Positions 1 through 13,182 of a stretch of DNA of 64,000 bases are shown here, in pieces. Each line of letters opens with the position of its first letter. Position 1 is the first letter of the stretch. The notes below the pieces were generated by a model. The model did no database searches and was not told where the DNA came from. It saw only the letters and a program-made list of their open reading frames with translations. This DNA comes from Tetracentron sinense. Its lineage: Eukaryota > Streptophyta > Magnoliopsida > Trochodendrales > Trochodendraceae. Made by a program: the position numbers and the translations under genes. The DNA lies in assembly GCA_015143295.1 (NCBI GenBank), contig CM026561.1, forward strand, positions 44,892,875-44,956,874, read 5' to 3'.

Positions 1-1384
1 ATTCTAAGATAAGTTCATCTCCTTTCTTTTTTCTTCTCCTTGCTGATTTTCTCTCTTCTTCAATCCTTAGCAGAACCTTAATATAAGAAGCCCTAGATCC
101 AATCCCCTTGCTGCCGCCAGCCTTCCCACAGTCCTCCTTGCTGCCGCCAGCGTTCCCACAGCCTGTCTTTACAGCCGTAGCCCCCCCCTGCAGTATCCCT
201 ATAGATTGCCGCACCATTCCCTGCCTTCCCATTGCCGCTACAGGCATTCCCCAATCCCCCTTGACTGCCACAGCCACACCATTCCCCAGTCTCCCTAGAA
301 AACAACAAAATAAATAAATAAAAATTCTGCATTGAATAAAAGGTTAATCCTTAAGCTTGTGGAAGCATAGACTTCCATACAAACCCTCGCGGACAAAGCC
401 GAGGACCTGTCTTGTAGGTTTATGATGTGACCTCGAATCTTCATAAAATTGCTTTACTTGAACTTTCTTGAATAATTATTTGTGATAGGATTGCAGTTTT
501 ATAATTTTTTCTTTATCCTTGCTAATTCAATCTTGATTTCAGCACATTAGATCCTAGGCCATTGCATAGTCCTACATCTATTATCTCGCGAGAAGTCCCT
601 TTTTTACTATATTAAAAGTTATCACCCAACATTTATTATTATAAAATGCTCATTACCATCCAATAGAATGGACCTTTGCCAGTGTTCTTTACTAAAATGT
701 TATACTGCATGATCTTCCAAAATGATGCAATTGATATTATGTATCATTCAGATTGGGCTGATTTTTGGGCTTGGAGATATCTGGTGGGACCATGAATTAG
801 ATAGTTAAGATCAAGGAGCATATTTTTCATGGTACACTTGGACTTTGTACACAATTTATATCCTTGTGCATGTGCGCCAACCACAACTGCAGACATCCAA
901 TGTATCATCCAGATTGGGCTGATTTTTGGGCTTGGAGATCTCTGGTGGGACCCAAAAAAAAAAAGTGCATATTCGTCATGGTACCCTGGTTCTCTGTACA
1001 CAATTTATATCCTTGTGCATGTTACCAACCACAACTGTAGAAGTGGTATTGAGTAAACTGTTAACATAAGATCTTTCCATGTCTTGTTATTGCTATTTAA
1101 TGTTTCGACTTAAGTGGTGTCATTTTATTGCTATTTAATGTTTCTACCTTTGTGATGCAATGAGTTAATTACACTAATGTTTTATATATGCTATCTATAC
1201 TTCAATTTCAATGGATAGTGAAAAGATTCTTTCTTAATGCTTGTATAACTCTTTTTTCCTATATATATATATATATATCATTTACAGGTTCTAACTTTAT
1301 CTAGTTGGCTTCAATGTGGTAGAGTGACTAATTCCTTTTTCTTCTCCTTGAACTTGTGCTAAGAGTTATACCTGCATTTTTCAG
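1..1384 (+). other. Non-coding stretch upstream of the first visible RHIP1 exon
   Basis: No exon was recognised here. The first 330 bases are pyrimidine- and proline-codon-rich with small CTTGCTGCCGCCAGC duplications, and short overlapping frames there look like composition artefacts. An (AT)n run lies near 1261-1278, and the tandem duplication at 740-1046 is listed separately. The branch/acceptor region before exon 1385 (TGCATTTTTCAG) is typical, so this is most likely the end of a long first intron. Confidence 0.5.
740..1046. repeat. Imperfect tandem duplication, about 150-160 bp unit
   Basis: Two diverged copies lie back to back. Both contain TGTATCATYCAGATTGGGCT followed by GATTTTTGGGCTTGGAGAT, a CTGGTGGGACC block, then ACACAATTTATATCCTTGTG and ACCAACCACAACTG-like words. 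The first copy starts near 740 and the second near 901. The stretch lies upstream of the first visible RHIP1 coding exon, in the intron or 5' region. The GGTGGGACC/GATTTTTGGGC words resemble an interspersed repeat I associate with magnoliid genomes, which is memory and not a search. Confidence 0.7.
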
Positions 1385-4300
1385 GATTTCGTACCACAGT
1401 TCAAATCCCAGTATAAAGCTTATGAAGATGCTTTCTTCAAGAAATTTAAAGGTGAGTTGTTATCTATCTGGTACAGTGATTAGAACTCACCCATGGACTC
1501 CGTTTCTATGGATACATTTTCTTTTCTTACCAGCTTATATGGTGCAGAAAGTTTTCAATACTCTTTGCGTTATCTTAACTTTGGAGATCATATGGTGGAC
1601 CTGAGGTCCATCATCCAATCAACACACACATACACACACCCCTACCCACCAATACTGTTCAACGCTCTGCTGAATCATTGATCAACCATTCTATTGGTAA
1701 CCTATTTGATGAAGGGGCATAGCCCAAAAGTGTAAACTTTGTCTCTAACCATCAATCTCAGTTTTCTCAGCAATCTGAGTTTTAGCTCTAAATTGGATGG
1801 TTTAGATCCTCTGGTTCGTAGGAATTATGGGCCATGAGTATATAGGAGGTGGCTTACAAGTTACAACTTACAAGATGACCACTTCGAATGATAAGTTGGT
1901 GGGCTATGTCTATTGTATGGGGTATGGTTCATTGAGAATGACAGATTTACTTAATGGAGTATTCTGTTTTTTCTTTTTGTAATTTTTTTCTAGATGAGTT
2001 GATGAGTGCACGAAAGCACCCAGCTGTGGCAGGTGGAGTAGCTGTTACAGCAGGCCTCCTTCTTATGCGAGGTATGAGTCTTGTCCTTTTGCTCTTACTC
2101 GATCCTATGCGCCATAAGACCTCTACTTGTGTAACAATGCTGGTGGGTGCCCAGGAAGCAATCTGGACTATTCTGTCTGGAGCTATATCATGGCCCATTT
2201 GGAAAGAGAGGAATTGTTGTGTCTTCGACAATTCTTCATCTCCAAATCCTCGCATCTTACCGCGTACTAGGTGCCTTATTGTGGAATGGTGTTCCATATA
2301 TCATTTAGGAGAGGAAGTGAGGGCTATTTTGATTGAGTAGTTCATTCATGTTTTTGCTGCATTTTCTTTCGCTTCCCTCTTTCTAGCCTTTAGTTTACAT
2401 CTCTGTAAACTTCTGTTCATCTTTTGATCTAATAATATATCTGTTACTTACCGATCCAAAAAAAAAAAAAAACAATGCTGCTATCATTTTCAAAGCGTTG
2501 TTGTGCAATATAAATCATAGTACTCTGATATTAAACCAACAGCCATATAAAGAAAAATGCTTTGTTGATGTTTTCTACGTTTCCTTACCTCTACTTGTGT
2601 AACAATGCTGCTATCATTTTTCAAAACATTGTTGTGTCAATATACATCATAGAGAATCTGATATTAAACCATCGGCTGTATAGAGAAAAATGCTTTGTTG
2701 ATGTTTTCTATGTTTCCTTTTTCTTAATATCAGGGTTTTGATGCAATTTTGATTAAGGTTTTAAAATAGGATTTCGTGGGAAACTTTGCAAGTTTTGGAA
2801 AACAAAATTCGGCCGAATTATTGAAAATTTGCATCGAATTATGGATTTTTTGATTTGATAATTCTCGTAATTCAAAAAAATTAAGAAATAAGAAAACTTG
2901 GAATTTTTCATTGAAACTTTAGGGAATGCTAAAGGAAACATATGTACGCACTTAGGGATAAAAAATGCTACAAAACTAAAAAAACTTAAGTGATGCATTT
3001 AGAATGAAGGAAAGACATGCGGTAGCAGTGGTGTATAGTATTTTTATGCATGATGAATGCAACATGTATAAAACAATTTAATACACCCTCATACTTAAAA
3101 TAAAGAAACATAAATTTAAATATATGTCACCACTCAATAAGTACATGTACATGGGTGATAGGGCTACCTCAAAAGAAATGCTGTTACATTTCAGTGTCAC
3201 ATTGTGTTGCACATTTGTTCTTCTTTTGAACCATAAGATCACACTCAAATGCTGAAACAACGAGTAAGCTAGGTTTAAAGTTAACGATGTCCTATCCGCC
3301 CCCATCTTACCCAAAGGCTCGAAGTCGTCTCTGTCTTGATCATGACTCCGATAGTATTGGTTTTGCACTTATGATATGGAGTCCAACTCATCAGTTGATG
3401 GTACATGGCTTCATACTCTTGAACATAGTGTTGGTGCTTATCTACTGAAACATTCACCATGATTCCCATCTGTGGATAAAAGTAATGGTCCATGGTCACG
3501 TGCACCTCCATGTGAGGCTGCACATCTCGAAAAAATTATTCTGCATGGAGTTTCAGCATCGATTCTCATCTCCTTTGGGTTGATTTTCACCCAAGTCACT
3601 CAAATTTTGTTAAAAATGAGGGAAAATCGAGGGTTTGATTAATTAGGGTTTCAATGAAAACAAAAAATCAATGAGAAGAATAAAGAGAAGATCAAGAGCC
3701 TACCTTAAACTGTTGGGAATCACTCCCATGACATCACACCAAGAATCCTTTGGAAATCACTCCCATGGCATCACACCAAATCCAATCACTGAAGAATGCT
3801 CAAAAACACTTTATTTCATTCATAAAATTCATCAACTAAAAATTTACAGCAGAAGATAATTTTAAAATGATGTAAACCGTACTTGTTTAAAGACTGAAAT
3901 ATCCAAACTAATAGAAAGAGTAAAATAACCCAATACTAATAAATTTTTTCCTCCCTAACTAAAAGTCCAGCCTATTGGGCTTTAAAAACCATGCTAAGTC
4001 AGCCCATATGCACACCTTCCCAACGCGGGATCTTCCTAATGATCAATGTGTGCATATGAGGTCTTCAATACCCCAAATCATCTATCCATAGTGACATGGG
4101 GGCCTTCTTCTTCCTCTGCCTATGGTAAACTTGAAACTATTTGTGATGCTCGATGTCTGCACATATTCTTTTTAAAATATTTAGACAAATAACATGAAAA
4201 TCAAAATCATATATCGTATATCATGCCACTAAAATCAAATACCATATACATATCAAATCACTTTTAGCACCAAATTCAAGTAACACATCGAATAATCCAG

Positions 4301-7300
4301 ATTAGATCTTATCAATTGACATCGGATCTTATCAGTTCACATCTAATCTTATCAAATCACTAATAGGTTTTCATATAATTGAAAATATCCATGTGTCCAA
4401 AACAAGTTTTTCAATAACAATACATAATTGAATATCAAACCCTAATAAATAGGACAACTACTCACCCGAATTGAATTCTCTTCCTTTTCTTTTCTTTGCC
4501 AAGTACTCTAAATGATGCTCTCTACTTCACTCTCTTTATAGGCAAAATTATATGAGTCATGCTTGCATGTAAAGTCATGTGTTCTTACACATGTTTACTA
4601 GAAAAACTACATATAGCCATGCGTCATATGAATTGTCTAGAAATGTCATGTGTCCTACCTTACATAAAATTCTTTATTATTTTTGTTTTAGTTCTTAAGA
4701 GTTTTTAAATTTTATTTTAATCCTCCACTGAGAAATTTTTCTATTTGCTCCCTAAATTGTCATTTGCATGGAAATGTGGGTCCTTACACATTCATTTTGT
4801 CTTCAATCACTTTCCTTTTGCCATGTTTTAGCTCTTGCTCATATGGTTAGCTTTGATTGATAAGGTTGATTGCCATCCAAGGAATAGCCTCAGACCTGAT
4901 GATCTGAACAGTATGGTTTACTGAACACATAAGCCACATGTACATCACATGTGCTAAAAGATGAGTGAGGAGTCCACCAGGTTTCTCTTTTTTGTTATAT
5001 TATCTTTCAACTTTACTTAGCTGACACATTGGTTACTTAGCTCACTCCTCTCATCTATGCATCTCTGCTTTTAGTATTTAAGAGACTGGTTCAGCCTTTT
5101 CTATCTTAAGCTTTTGCAGTCCAAATTAATTAAAAATTGTATTTTTGCTATCATCTGATTTTGTGCAATCTGTAAGTGTGGTTGTTTCTAAGGCTTTGAA
5201 CTATGACCTCCTTGCATCTGCAGGCCCAAGAAGGTTTTTGTTTCGCCATACATTGGGTCGACTTCAGAGTGAGGAGGTACCTTTCTCATCTATCCAAAGG
5301 TTGTATATGAGGCTATGAAGAAAATGTTACACACATACCTCTCCCTCATGGAGGGATGCTAGGGTCTGCCCCTCGTAAAGAGGTGGTCCTTGGATTGATT
5401 CCCTAAAGGGGGGCTCCTAAATGGTTTTGGGTGAATTTCCATGGTGACATGGCAGTACAGCCCACTCTGCCAGTCACTAACACTAAATGCTAACCAATCG
5501 TCCAGCGGAAAAAAAAAAACTCCTAAATAGAAAAGAGTCTATGAAGAAAATGTTGCTTGTGTTTGACATGTTGAATCACCTTCTGTTAAAACTTGTTTAT
5601 CACACAAGTAGCCTTAAAATCTCAGGGTACCATGTTAACAATGCTAAGAGATTGTGTTCTTATACTCCTGTGAAGCATATTATGTGCTCTTTAATGATCT
5701 CAAATCCTTGCAGGCACAGTTTGTCAAAGCTGAGAAGAATGTAAAAGAGCTGAGCCTTTCTGTTGATCTAATGAAGAAGGAGAGCAAAAAATTGCTTGAA
5801 AGGGCAGCTCTCGCCGAGAAGGATATGAAATTTGGCCAAACTGAGCTCATGTAAATGTGATTTTTACTACCCTGAATTTGTTTGCTGTTATGTCAACGTG
5901 CCTGTTTGTGTTCACATGTTTCACATGTGCTACGTGTGTGGTTAGTAAGAATTAATGGGTTACTAAGACTGTCAACGGGTAGGTAAGGGTCGGGTAAGAC
6001 CTTTCACTTACCTATTTACGATTTCTTACTTTCTTTACCCTTACCCTAAAGGGTAGGGTAAAATTTTTCTTCACCCATATCCTTTTGGATAGGGTAAAGA
6101 TTTCGAAGGCAATCAAGTAATTGGATATAATAACCACCTCAAAATTTTTACTTGTTTTAAAGCAATTTACCTATTGGTTAATCGGGTAAATAGTGGGTAG
6201 TTGGGTAAAACCTAATTATTATTTTTAAAATCAAATAAATTATGTATCTAATATTAGTTATGACAAACCATTTGTATTTATACAACAAAATCATCAAACA
6301 ACAAAGTAAAAATAAATCCCAATAAAACACGTCATCTGATTAAATTTAATTCATACGTATTTATATATTACAACAAAATTATCAAACAACAAAATAAAAT
6401 AAATCCCAGCAAAACACGTCATCTGATTAAACTTAACTCATCCATGAAACAACAACATAATCTCTCAAAATTTAACCTTTCTTGTCATCCATCCATTCCA
6501 AACCACAAGCGTATAGCTAAATCAGGAGTTAGGGATATATGTGAAATTACCAAATTACCCTCGAATAATCAGGTAAAAGGGCAGGGTAAAACTCTTTACT
6601 CATACTCACCTATTTATAAACGGGTAAAGATTCTATTATTCAGTCCTTCCATATTTATCAATCGGATAACAAATCATTACTCTTACCCTCCTAAGTCGGG
6701 TAATCGGGTAATTGATCAAGCACCGACAGCCCTAGGAGTGACAGAACCGTTACCCAGATCCCATATACATTCGTGTACATACCAAGGTTATTAATCCGAA
6801 AAATAAAATTGTTAAATTTTGTGATTTGATTGGGATTTATCATGCTAGTTTGCAATCCAGCCTAATGATTTGAATCTTTAGGGGTGCAATTCGATTTGGA
6901 TTGTATGATCCGGATTATAAATCGCACTAATTAATAACTATGGTACATACATACACGTAGCAATATATACTTGTTAATATTACATACATATAAGTTTGTG
7001 TTTGTTTATATCTGGTTCTCCAATAACAAATATTTCTGCAGGAATGCTGGAAGTCGAATCCAACAGCTTGCTAAATCAGTTTACAAGATTGAAGCCCAAG
7101 CAGCTGGTACTTATGCCTCTTTGTTTTTCCTTTTATTGGTTTATGAGGAGGGAGAGGCATCGAGTGGCTTAGGGTCTAATGGGTCGGTCCGCTGAGTCTT
7201 TCAGGCCTTCGCTTTTGTAATTCTTGGTGCTTTAATGATTTCAATTATCATGTATAGAAACCAGTACTTTATGTAGCACCAAAGTAGTACGGCCATATAT

Positions 7301-8219
7301 GTGACTGGCTTTCAGTTGATGTACACTGCTTGGAACCGAAAGTGACTGGCTTTCAGTTGATGTACACTGCTTGAAACTGAAAACATACCTCAAGCAGCTG
7401 TGCGTTTTATAAAATCAACAGTTAAAGATTAGGCAAACTACTATACGATAATCTTCTTCTCCAAAAGAGAATACTTGGTTGTTTAATACAAAAACATTAT
7501 TGTCTTGGTGTTCTATCAGAGGACTGTAGGGATGTGGATTTGGCTTGTTTCTTATGTTGTGGGTAGGGGGCCTTAAGTCCTTTGGGTTGTATTTGCAAGG
7601 TTGTAGTTGGGGTTGCATGCCCCTCTTGGGTTCACTTCTTGTGGATTGCCCTGTTCTTTTCTTTTAATTTGTATACTCTTGATAACCGATAAAAAAAAAT
7701 GTTTAGGCAAATTATGAATGCTGTGCCGTATTAGTATGAAATACTCCCTCAAGCGAAAATGAAATAGAGGCACCTGCAAAGCAGCATATCTTTATCTTTT
7801 GATTATTTGAGTTGTTTTAAATGAGATTGTTTTGTGTAGAGTGAATAGTATTTGAATTGGAACGATGCACCAACCTTCTATATAACACTTTGTTTTGTTT
7901 TGTGTTTTTGGTTTTAAATTGTAGATTTGATGGATGGGCTGCGAGAAACCCCTGGCAGGGAGGCTCTGAAACTTCGAGCGGAGGCAAATACAAAATCACC
8001 TTTTGACTTTGAAATTTCTCTGTTTTCCAAGTGCATTTCAACTAACTTCTCAATAATGTAAATTAGTTGGATCCCGACATCAATTCATATATTGAACATG
8101 ACTTCTCTTCTAATTTTGTCCTTGATCAGGTTGCTTCTATGGCATCCCTTGTGAAACAGCAGAGGTGCGCTCTGGACAAAAGGATAATGAAGATTTCAGA
8201 ATTAGGGGTTCCAGTTTGA
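1385..8219 (+). CDS. RHIP1: RHIP1-like protein (RGS1-HXK1-interacting protein 1), first coding exon missing
   Basis: Seven coding exons are visible: 1385-1451, 1994-2071, 5224-5276, 5714-5850, 7042-7106, 7925-7983 and 8130-8219, with stop TGA at 8217-8219. All junctions keep frame and give about 182 residues. The protein starts [18 protein letters not shown], has a glycine/alanine-rich hydrophobic stretch ([14 protein letters not shown]) that could be a membrane segment, then a [13 protein letters not shown] turn, then a charged helical region rich in K, E and L ([23 protein letters not shown]) likely to form a coiled coil, and ends SELGVPV. This order matches Arabidopsis At4g26410, which is reported to bridge RGS1 and hexokinase 1 in glucose and G-protein signalling. 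The first coding exon was not found at 1-1384 and probably lies upstream. The last intron (7984-8129) starts with GC rather than GT. Introns carry an L1 end and MITEs. Identification rests on remembered family sequence. Confidence 0.88.
2143..2470 (+). mobile_element. 5'-truncated L1 LINE 3' end with poly(A), in RHIP1 intron 3
   Basis: The frame here reads [19 protein letters not shown], the C-terminal part of plant L1 ORF2 near the reverse-transcriptase zinc-binding domain, then a stop, a short 3' UTR and a poly(A) run ending about 2470. The insertion is flanked by AACAATGCTG at 2133-2142 and again at 2471-2480, a target duplication. It lies 71 bp downstream of the exon ending 2071. It is far too short to be active. 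Confidence 0.8.
2471..2735. repeat. Tandem duplication, about 130-bp unit, split by the L1 insertion
   Basis: The word AACAATGCTGCTATCATTTT with its downstream ATTAAACC and AAATGCTTTGTTGATGTTTTC blocks occurs at 2471 and again at 2601, about 130 bp apart. The 5' part of the first copy (ACCTCTACTTGTG) is now at 2119, on the other side of the L1 piece. The second copy keeps this word directly in front of AACAATGCTG. The duplication therefore predates the LINE insertion. Confidence 0.75.
5964..6734. mobile_element. MITE candidate with GGGTAA word array (hAT-like)
   Basis: The left end TAAGACTGTCAACGGGT and the right end, read inverted, TAGGGCTGTCGGTGCTTG are imperfect inverted repeats of the common plant TAGGGCTGTCAA type. 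The interior holds many GGGTAA/CGGGTA words near both ends and a direct duplication of about 80 bp (near 6277 and 6363, containing AACACGTCATCTGATTAAA). Flanking octamers TGGGTTAC and GGAGTGAC match at only 5 of 8 positions, so the boundary is approximate. It lies in RHIP1 intron 5. Confidence 0.55.
6783..6942. mobile_element. Short hAT-like MITE, 160 bp, perfect 8-bp duplication
   Basis: The left end is CAAGGTTATTAATCCG. The right end read inverted is CATAGTTATTAATTAG. The flanks are GTACATAC at 6775-6782 and GTACATAC at 6943-6950, an exact 8-bp match. The interior has GGATT/AATCC/TGATTTG words. It lies in RHIP1 intron 5, about 100 bp upstream of the acceptor at 7041. Confidence 0.75.
7302..7382 (+). 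repeat. Two-copy tandem repeat, about 43-bp unit
   Basis: The unit GTGACTGGCTTTCAGTTGAT followed by GTACACTGCTTGRAACYGAAA occurs twice in immediate succession in RHIP1 intron 6, with only a few base differences. No coding or structural role is visible. Confidence 0.8.
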
Positions 8220-9127
8220 TATGATTGAAGATCCTAAGGGCATTGAATGGGTTTTTTTTTTTGGTAGTCCCCCTCAATAGGTGCAATAAGAGCGAGCGCA
8301 GTTCGTCTATTTTTATTTTTAAAATTTTGAATTCTATTAGTTACAGGGATGGGTCTGAGTCACTGAACTAGATTTTGTTCCTTTTACACCTGTGATTGTC
8401 AAACTAGTCTTGCCAATGAATTAGTTTTTCCTTTCCCCCCTCATCTGTTCTCTTTTGGTTTGTAAGTAATTGTAATGGGTGAGAGTTTGCTGGGAGAGAA
8501 ACCCCATCCCTCTCACATGCCGTAACACAGAACCTCATGTTTCTGAAATAGAATTGAATTTCTGTGATCAAATTACAGTATTAGAACAAATGTGGCGTGG
8601 CTGCCTGCCAGTCCAAATAGAGTTGGCCCGAATGGACTTTCTGGGATCATGCCAAGTATCCACAAATGGGAAACTGATTGGACGGATAGGAGCCTCAAGG
8701 ATCATTGTTTAGAGGGAAAAAAGAACCCCCGATTGCGAAAATAATCATCTAGGTCTTAAACAGGAATGCACTCCCATGTCTTTAAATTGGTCACTGTTCA
8801 AAACAATTGATGATACCAATCATTTGATTGGCCTGACAACATTCCATGCATTATTGGCGGCATCATTGGTGGGATTAAAAATAAAAGATAAAATAATTGA
8901 AACTATCTTCACCAATAAATTGGACTCTCTTAACACTGCTCCAAAACAGTAATGCCTAATTCTTGTTGACAAAACAGTCAAAAAAAATACTCTTCCAAGG
9001 GATGCAAAACATATTCCATCGGTTCATAATCTTTAGATCAGCTATCCTTGAAAACTGGAGCGATTAGATCAGTATTTAAAGTTGTTAAAAGAGCAATTCT
9101 AACAAGAATATCATCAGAGACATGGTC
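8220..9127. other. Convergent intergenic region RHIP1 / ALKBH6
   Basis: About 900 bp separate the RHIP1 stop (plus strand) and the ALKBH6 stop (minus strand). It must hold both 3' UTRs. AT-rich runs near 8260 and 8310-8330 could serve polyadenylation. No conserved frame was recognised; a 77-codon open frame at 8479-8712 has no familiar motif. Confidence 0.5.
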
Positions 9128-12100
9128 CTAAAACTTGAAGAGATTCTTGTGAACTTTTAATACTAGTCGACAAGTCAATGAAACCCTGGTGGTGGTTCTT
9201 TGTATGCTCTTGAGCTGTTCAGTGTTGATGGCTTCTGCTTCCTCTGAGCCCAAAGGGGGATGGTCTCTCTTATGCTTCAGAGCTTCAAAAATGTTCACAG
9301 CCTGAAAAAATAAAACAGAGAACATAAACACAAAATGACATGTCAAGTGCCCTTTTGGAATCTATCTAAATTAAATTAGCTGTAACTTCTTTGATCTTAA
9401 GATAAAACACATTCCTATTCACTTGCTTAACCATTCCGACTCATCTAATGTAGTAATATTACCTCATCTAATTGGTGCTCCTTGCTGTCCTCAATACCAT
9501 GCAAGTAATCTGGAAAAATCACAAAACTGATGAGATACTGGTCCGGAGTCACAAACTGCTGATATACTGGTCCAAATCTAGAGAATCTTAATTTGGGTAC
9601 AGGTCAAAGCAATTGAAGATTTTGATACCAACCTGAGTATGCCTTATCCTTGAATATCAGTAAACTGCAAGGCATCAATAGGACAGAAAAAGGGTGGTGG
9701 TTATCTAACCATTTGTCAGCATTGATCTCAACTGTTCTCCTATCAGAATCTAATTCTTCATTTGCACACACACTCAATCTCGAGTGAGGAGTGAAGTTCA
9801 TCACAGCTGGAGATCCAAGAGACAGAATTGCTACTACAGGGAAATAAGCAGGCCCATCCTGGTGTGGCTACATTATATAGAGTAGACAACTGTGTTACTA
9901 TAAGAAATGCACATCCATTATGTCTCTAAAAATTTCAGCCATATATTATAGTGTAAGGCAGAAAAATACCCCACTGGAGTGAGCACAAAATGGAAGATTC
10001 TATCAATTAGACATTTCAATTTTCTTAGTAGCAAAATACAATCATATCATTAATTCTCAATTGCTCAAGCCTGAAGCTCAATGGACAGTACTATTCAACC
10101 TTGAAGTTGGCAGGTTCGAACTTACACCTGCCCATGCCACTATGGTCAAGACAGAAAAAAAGAAAAAATAAGAAGGTTCATACAAACCATGATGCCTTGG
10201 TCAGGAAGGTATTCATTGATGAGCACATGATTGATTGCAGAGGGAAACAGCCCTGTCCTGTCACATATTCTTTGTGTAATCCTTGTTAACCAAGGAGGCA
10301 CTGCATAAGACAGAGAGTAATTGAGTCCTGCAGATCCCCATCTCTTCAAATTGAGTCATACTAGGAAGACATGCCACTTTTCCAATTTAAAGTTCCAAGC
10401 ATCCTTCTAGACATAGGTGTGTCTACACCAGCTCGAATGATCCATACATTGTTCTGTGGGGTGTGTGTGTGCAGGTAGGTTGAGACTTGGTCTTGTGGCA
10501 AGTGGCAACAACTGAAGCATGAAGGGTTTCAGTCTTTGCATATTTATGAATAGGTGTGCCAGGATGTGTGTGCAAGTGTATGTGTGTCACGATGTATATG
10601 TTATGAGATACATAACCTGAAAATCTGCATTGAGATTATTTGTTTAGGCGAAGTTTTACGGTTATTTTGCACTTGGAATTATATTTTGGTTTCATTACAA
10701 CAAAACAAGAGAATTTATGGATGCAGTCCCATTTAGCACCCTTGACCTTTACCAATATATATTTTGCTTTTCAACCTTAGTATATCAAAAGTAAAAGAAG
10801 AAAACAACAGGACTGACTGAAATTCATCAAGTGGTGATTGCTATTCGAAGTTAAAACTGATGTCTTTGAAATTTTTGAGGAGAAAAAGGCAGTAGGTGAA
10901 ATAATGACGCAACCCTAAAAATAAACAGATATGATCTCCTAACTTGAATGAAAAAACGTACTTCACCTTTATTGTTACACATCCCTCTGGGCAAAACATG
11001 TGGACCAAAACTGTTAAGGAAATAGGAAATACTTGTATTTAATTTCTTTGTATACTTCTAGGACATAATTTCTTATATTGCACTTTTATGCCTTCGTGCT
11101 CTCTCGACTCTAAGAACATTCTCCTTTTCTCTTCTGACTTCTTTGTTCCAATGCTTACTATTCATATCCAATACAACTAAAGAAGCCTCTTCAGAAAACA
11201 AATCGAGCATAAGACAGGACCAAAATTATGCAAGAAATGAAACAACAAATCTGTCATTCACTAGGGCAAACACCCACATAGAGTGAAACTGTAAATGGTT
11301 GTGATGTAGAAATTAGAACAAGCGGCTGGTGAATTTATGGAATGATTGGATAAGAAGAATCCGGGCTGCCAAACAAAGTAGTAGTTATGGTTGTTAAATC
11401 CTTGCGATTTGTGATTCAAATCCTATGATTCCATTCGAATCCCAAGCAAAACGATTCAAATCGGAGATAAAAACCTTAATTGGGTAAATCCCATTTGATT
11501 TGCGATTTTGATTACGATTTGCGATTCAAATCATACGATTCATGCGATTCGAGCATGAAACTCCTTTTACGGACCAATACTTGAAGAATATTTTTTATTC
11601 TTTTGATTTTCTAAAGGTACTTTATGTCTTTTAAAAAATAGAAAAGAAACAAGAAAACCCCTGTTACGGACATGCCAAAACCCCAATTTGGGCTCTCTGT
11701 TGCTAACATGCTGTGAAAAGAGAAAAAAAAGAGAAAAAAATAAGAAGAAATAAGGAAGAAGAAAGATGGAGTTGGATTTTAGTAAAACTTGATAGTTTAT
11801 TTTATTAGTCTTTTCATTTGTACAAGTTTTTTAATACTTGATCTCATACAACATGATTATATGAGTTTATTTTTGTTGATTTATCTATAATGATATTGGT
11901 TTTTTTTTCATTTTATGGAGTTCATTGGCGTTTTTTATAGTGTGCAATGAAATATTCATTACTTTCTTTTATCAATAGATATGAATGAAATCTTTTGGAT
12001 GAAAGATTATTCTATTTTTCTGATTTATTAAGTAATTTTTTGTATTTTTTAAACAATTTGTTTTTAAATGGCTTACAATTTATGATTTGAATCGAATTGG

Positions 12101-13151
12101 TCCTAAAACGATTTTACGATTCGATTACGATTTAATCACTTTGGCATAGTCACAAAAAACTGCGTTTTTTTAATATAAAAAACTCGTTTAAAATGCGCAT
12201 TAATACCCTGCTGAAGAAAAAAACGTTTAAAACCCGTTTTTTGAATAAAACACGTATTATAGTTTTAAACCTATTTAAAACGAATAATATGAAAAAAAAA
12301 AAAAAAAAACACGTTTAAAACGAATAATACGAAAAAAATGGATAAATCTTGAAATTTTTTGGGAATGAAAATTATGCAGATATTGACGATTTTGATGTTC
12401 TTTTGAGGGATTAATGAATATAAATGAGTGGTTTTATTAATATACGTAATTAATCTTGATAATTGATGTTTTAATGAAATTTAATGCCTTGATGGAATGA
12501 ATTTGATGTTAAAATGATATATGAACTTATTATTGTTGATTATAGTTACTCTTTTTGTATATTATCTCACGAAATTGTTAGATATATTAATTAGTATCGT
12601 TACTAACTTTTATAAGTATATATTTTTTCTCCGTTTTTTCCCAGAAGTTTTTCCAATTTTTTCGAATTTTCTGTACTTAACCCTTGCCGAATTATTCCCG
12701 AACCCCGACTTTGTAACTATGCACCTTGGTAGTAGTCTATTTCTGTGCAACCTAACTTCCAACGAGCACAACTTTGCAATTGGATGTCAGAATGACTATA
12801 ATTATATTTTGTTGAAAAGCTATCGAGGAAACCTACGATCATTCGATTGATGGGAATCCATCGGACTCCGGCTTCACTGCAAAAAGAGGCCGTTTAGAGG
12901 GTCAAAACACGGTTTGAAATATTTTTTTTACAATTTTTAGTAAATTTTTATCTTGCTATTTTAGGTTTGTTTTGGGTTCCGAAAGTTTAGCCGAGTCTTG
13001 AAACCCTTAAGTAAGAGTTCAGTAAGGGTTTAGTCTTTTTTAATTTTTGCTATTTCTGGTAATTTCACTATTTTTTAGAGTTTGAGATGAAATAGGGCTT
13101 GGGGTGTACTTTAGAGCACTTTTTCCCTTGTGGGATTCAAGGTTGGTACTT

Positions 13152-13182
<31 letters not shown>

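Noticed and set aside
108..317. Pro-rich open frame as the missing first exon of RHIP1
   Set aside because: The text is repetitive CTTGCTGCCGCCAGC-derived sequence with no resemblance to RHIP1 N-termini, and there is no donor in the right phase.
2755..2990. Another word-array element starting AAGGTTTTAAAATAGG
   Set aside because: The tip resembles the CAATGTTTTAAA class, but no matching right end or duplication was found.
3281..3523. 80-codon minus-strand frame in RHIP1 intron 3 ([18 protein letters not shown] text)
   Set aside because: It could be a retrotransposon piece, but I could not tie it to a domain and found no ends, so it is not listed as a feature.
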